Source: Bacillota bacterium
Lineage (GTDB): Bacteria > Bacillota > Clostridia > Acetivibrionales > DSM-1351
DNA length: 58,597 nucleotides
Direction of reading: 5' to 3'
NCBI GenBank assembly: GCA_023393115.1
Contig: JAEWMS010000038.1
Location: 1 to 58,597, forward strand
Within the stretch, counting starts at the first letter, position 1. The number at the start of each line of letters is the position of its first letter. A model generated the notes under the pieces. That model was not told the origin of the DNA. It was given only the letters and a program-made list of their open reading frames with translations, and made no database searches. This document shows positions 56,451 to 58,597 of the stretch, piece by piece. Both the position numbers and the translations under genes were made by a program.

Positions 56451-56984
56451 CTATTCTTCTGTTACAGATTCTAATATTTTTCTGTAAAGCTTTTCAGAAT
56501 TTAAAGACCAGTTATTACATATTTTCCTTGCATCATTTCTGCTGCCCACAGTCAATTTTAAATCAATATAAGTAAGACTACCTTCACATATCTTTAGGTT
56601 TGTAATATACTCATTCTCATTTACTGCTACAAAATCAGCTATTATACTGGTCTCATTTATGATTCGCTTTTTATAGTCCGATAAAGCCTCATCAATTCTT
56701 GATTTTGTACCGGCAGGTATCAGTGATATAAAGTAATCCAGACCCTGCTTTCCGGCTGCGGATATTTTATATGCCTTTTTATCATCTGCGTCCAACTTTT
56801 CTAAAAACTTACCATCACAAAGCTCATCCAGATATTGTTGTAAGAAAATGTAGTTCATTAATTTATTCTCAAGTATGATTTTAGTTATAAGCAGATTGGA
56901 TACCGGGGCTTCAATATTATTGATAATATAGAGTAATATGAGTTTGTTTTCAGCAAGTTCTCTATTGCTTTCTACTGAATTCAT
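56451..56984 (-). CDS. DUF4364 family protein
   Basis: 177 residues. LAENKLILLYIINNIEAPVSNLLITKIILENKLMNYIFLQQYLDEL with a winged-helix look and YKISAAGKQGLDYFISLIP is the DUF4364 pattern common in Clostridia. Probably a DNA-binding regulator; target unknown. GGAGG upstream. Confidence 0.85.
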   Translation of the reverse strand: MNSVESNRELAENKLILLYIINNIEAPVSNLLITKIILENKLMNYIFLQQYLDELCDGKFLEKLDADDKKAYKISAAGKQGLDYFISLIPAGTKSRIDEALSDYKKRIINETSIIADFVAVNENEYITNLKICEGSLTYIDLKLTVGSRNDARKICNNWSLNSEKLYRKILESVTEE

Positions 56985-57133
56985 AATACCTCCTGGATCG
57001 TTTGTAGTTAGAATATACTGTAATATATCAGGGTTACATTTTGTGCTATAATATATTAACAGTATAAAAATATTTTATTATTATAGCATAGTAAAGTGGA
57101 AGCCGCAACATATTACCGGAATCGGGGGTTTCA

Positions 57134-57868
57134 GTGATTAAAGACATAGTTGATAAAAACATATATAATGATGACGTTATTAAAGAAATACAGACTCTTA
57201 TAAACACCATGGGAGGCTCTTTTTCGGGATTTTCAAATATTCGGGATTTTCTTCCTAAGCAGCTTAAAAATTATCCCTATGCAATAACCTTCGGGATAAG
57301 ACTCTCGGATGCCATAATTGATGAAATTGACAACAAGCCTACCTTTACTTATTTCAATCATTATCGTTCGGTTAACACCTTAATTGACCAGATTTCCCTG
57401 AGAATAGTCCTTCTGCTATGCCGTGAGGGCTATAATGCCTATTCCATAGCAGCTTCCCAGAGCATTCCGACTTCAACTGTGCCCTACAGCGGAGTTATCC
57501 CTCATAAGACCGGAGCGGTGCATTCAGGTTTGGGCTGGATTGGTAAGAACGGCCTGTTTATTCATAAAGAATATGGCCCCCGCCTAAGATTGGGAACTGT
57601 TCTGACTGACCTGGAGCTGCCGTGTGAAAACAAACCAATGCAAAGTCAGTGTTCTGGATGTAATAGATGTGTTACTGCCTGCCCGGCAATGGCTTTAACA
57701 GGAAACGAATGGAGCATGGGAGTAGAAAGGGAGCACATTGTTGATGCCAAGGCATGCTCGGAATATATGAATCAGAACTATAAAAATATTGGCCGCGGCT
57801 CTGTTTGTGGTATTTGTGTCAAAGTGTGTCCGTATGCTAAAGGAAATAAAAGTGCTAACTATGAATGA
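57134..57868 (+). CDS. QueG-like iron-sulfur protein (epoxyqueuosine reductase family)
   Basis: 244 residues from GTG 57134. HKTGAVHSGLGWIGKNGLFIH is the QueG-family signature; two 4Fe-4S motifs follow, CSGCNRCVTACP and CGICVKVCPYAKG. It is shorter than true QueG (about 350-380 residues) and lacks the C-terminal HEAT-like part, so it is a QueG-related reductase rather than certain tRNA-queuosine enzyme. QueG is cobalamin-dependent, and the next gene is a cobalamin adenosyltransferase. Confidence 0.8.
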   Translation: MIKDIVDKNIYNDDVIKEIQTLINTMGGSFSGFSNIRDFLPKQLKNYPYAITFGIRLSDAIIDEIDNKPTFTYFNHYRSVNTLIDQISLRIVLLLCREGYNAYSIAASQSIPTSTVPYSGVIPHKTGAVHSGLGWIGKNGLFIHKEYGPRLRLGTVLTDLELPCENKPMQSQCSGCNRCVTACPAMALTGNEWSMGVEREHIVDAKACSEYMNQNYKNIGRGSVCGICVKVCPYAKGNKSANYE

Positions 57869-57927
57869 GTTTTATAATATGATATATAAAGTAAGAATAA
57901 ATAATAATATACATTGAAAGGCATACT

Positions 57928-58461
57928 ATGAACAAAACAGGTCTGATACACATATATACCGGTGACGGTAAAGGTAAAACCACTGCTGCTCTGGGGCTGG
58001 GCATAAGAGCTTGCGGAAGCGGTATGAAGGTACTTCTGGTGCAATTTTTAAAGAATATACATTCAAGTGAACTTGAAATAATAAAAAAGCTGGAGCCAGA
58101 TTTTGAATTTATTCGGGGGTTCAGCTGTGCAAAATTTACGTGGGATATGAATAGTGAAGAGCTGGAGCAAAGTTCCAGAGAAGCGGCAGAAATGCTGGAA
58201 CAAGTAAAAGCCACAGTACAAAAAGGGGAATATGATCTTGTAATCCTTGATGAGATACTTGGGGTTGTTTCAGTGAAGCTTTTGCCTGTTGAGGCTGTTT
58301 TGGACTTTTTAAGAACTAAACCTGAAAAGGTTGAGTTGGTATTAACCGGGAGAGATGCTCATGAGGATCTGATTAAAGCAGCTGATTATGTATCAGAGAT
58401 AAGGGCAGTGAAACATCCCTTTGAAAAGGGCATAACGTCACGAAAAGGAATAGAATATTAG
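57928..58461 (+). CDS. Corrinoid adenosyltransferase, CobO/CobA type
   Basis: 177 residues. IYTGDGKGKTTAALGLGIRACG is the P-loop start of CobA/CobO enzymes; LVILDEILGVVSVKLLP and VELVLTGRDA follow as in the family. Transfers the adenosyl group of ATP to cob(I)alamin. Upstream gene belongs to a cobalamin-dependent family; terminator follows. Confidence 0.9.
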   Translation: MNKTGLIHIYTGDGKGKTTAALGLGIRACGSGMKVLLVQFLKNIHSSELEIIKKLEPDFEFIRGFSCAKFTWDMNSEELEQSSREAAEMLEQVKATVQKGEYDLVILDEILGVVSVKLLPVEAVLDFLRTKPEKVELVLTGRDAHEDLIKAADYVSEIRAVKHPFEKGITSRKGIEY

Positions 58462-58470
58462 GGTTAATTG

Positions 58471-58514
58471 AAGGGGCCGTTGCAAAACTAAATTAGTTTT
58501 GTAGCGACCCCTTT
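58471..58514 (+). terminator. Terminator after the corrinoid adenosyltransferase gene
   Basis: AAGGGGCCG...TGCAAAACT / AGTTTTG...CGACCCCTTT long stem. A second GC hairpin (GCGGGTCC-CGAA-GGGCCCGC) follows at 58536-58555. Confidence 0.8.
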
Positions 58515-58597
58515 GCTATCTTAAAAATGTAAAATGCGGGTCCCGAAGGGCCCGCAAGTGTTGTATAATTATGTGGTGAACAAAAAATTAATCCAAC

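Noticed and set aside
1..58597. CRISPR array or Cas genes
   Set aside because: No regularly spaced repeats and no Cas-like protein were seen.

Overview
The window is low-GC Firmicutes DNA. It looks like a mesophilic, cellulolytic-type Clostridium (Ruminiclostridium / C. cellulolyticum group). That genus-level guess is an inference from codon use, AAGGAGG-type ribosome binding sites and gene order: infC-rpmI-rplT, the B12-binding radical SAM gene with its DUF2344 partner and RNase G, and rplU-prp-rpmA followed by obg and yhbY. No 16S or other decisive marker is present.

Layout. (1) 1-3950, host: the end of infC, rpmI, rplT, DNA polymerase IV, a YcgR-like PilZ protein and a PlsC acyltransferase. 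(2) 3950-4026, tRNA-Pro(CGG), the attachment site. (3) 3977-44331, an intact-looking prophage of about 40.3 kb bounded by perfect 54-bp direct repeats made of the 3' part of the tRNA. (4) 44332-58597, host again: alpha/beta hydrolase, PucR-type regulator, the radical SAM/DUF2344/RNase G group, a lipoprotein with all subclass B1 metallo-beta-lactamase zinc ligands, the L21-Prp-L27 operon, Obg, YhbY, a decayed HD-GYP gene, a DUF4364 protein, a QueG-like Fe-S protein and a CobO-like adenosyltransferase.

The prophage is an HK97-like siphovirus with the standard order. Lysogeny: tyrosine integrase and repressor on the minus strand, and a divergent early operon with a Rha/ORF6C antirepressor. Replication and recombination: Erf annealase, DUF1351, NinB-like, SSB, DnaD-like and RuvC-like proteins. 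A DNA-modification cluster carries three methyltransferases. Late control is by an ArpU-like regulator. Packaging and head: HNH nuclease, TerS, TerL, portal, ClpP-like protease, HK97 capsid. Tail: connectors, major tail protein, gpG/gpGT frameshift pair, tape measure, Dit, Tal, beta-helix tailspike. Lysis: XhlA-like protein, M15 endolysin, holin.

The accessory cargo is the most interesting part: a stalk-domain secreted protein as a self-contained moron; a Shedu-like (DUF4263) nuclease with a small partner, between tailspike and lysis genes; a Panacea-domain antitoxin fused by overlap to an unrecognised toxin candidate; a minus-strand candidate sRNA beside it; a cluster of DnaA boxes; and two promoters with LexA (SOS) boxes placed identically just after the -10 element. 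The cytosine methyltransferase is circularly permuted (motif I lies after motif X). The phage Dam gene is broken at a G9 tract that could be a phase-variation switch. At 6.0-6.5 kb an inverted-repeat-bounded insertion carries the 3' half of a group I intron core on the minus strand, beside a duplicated 5' end of the antirepressor gene.
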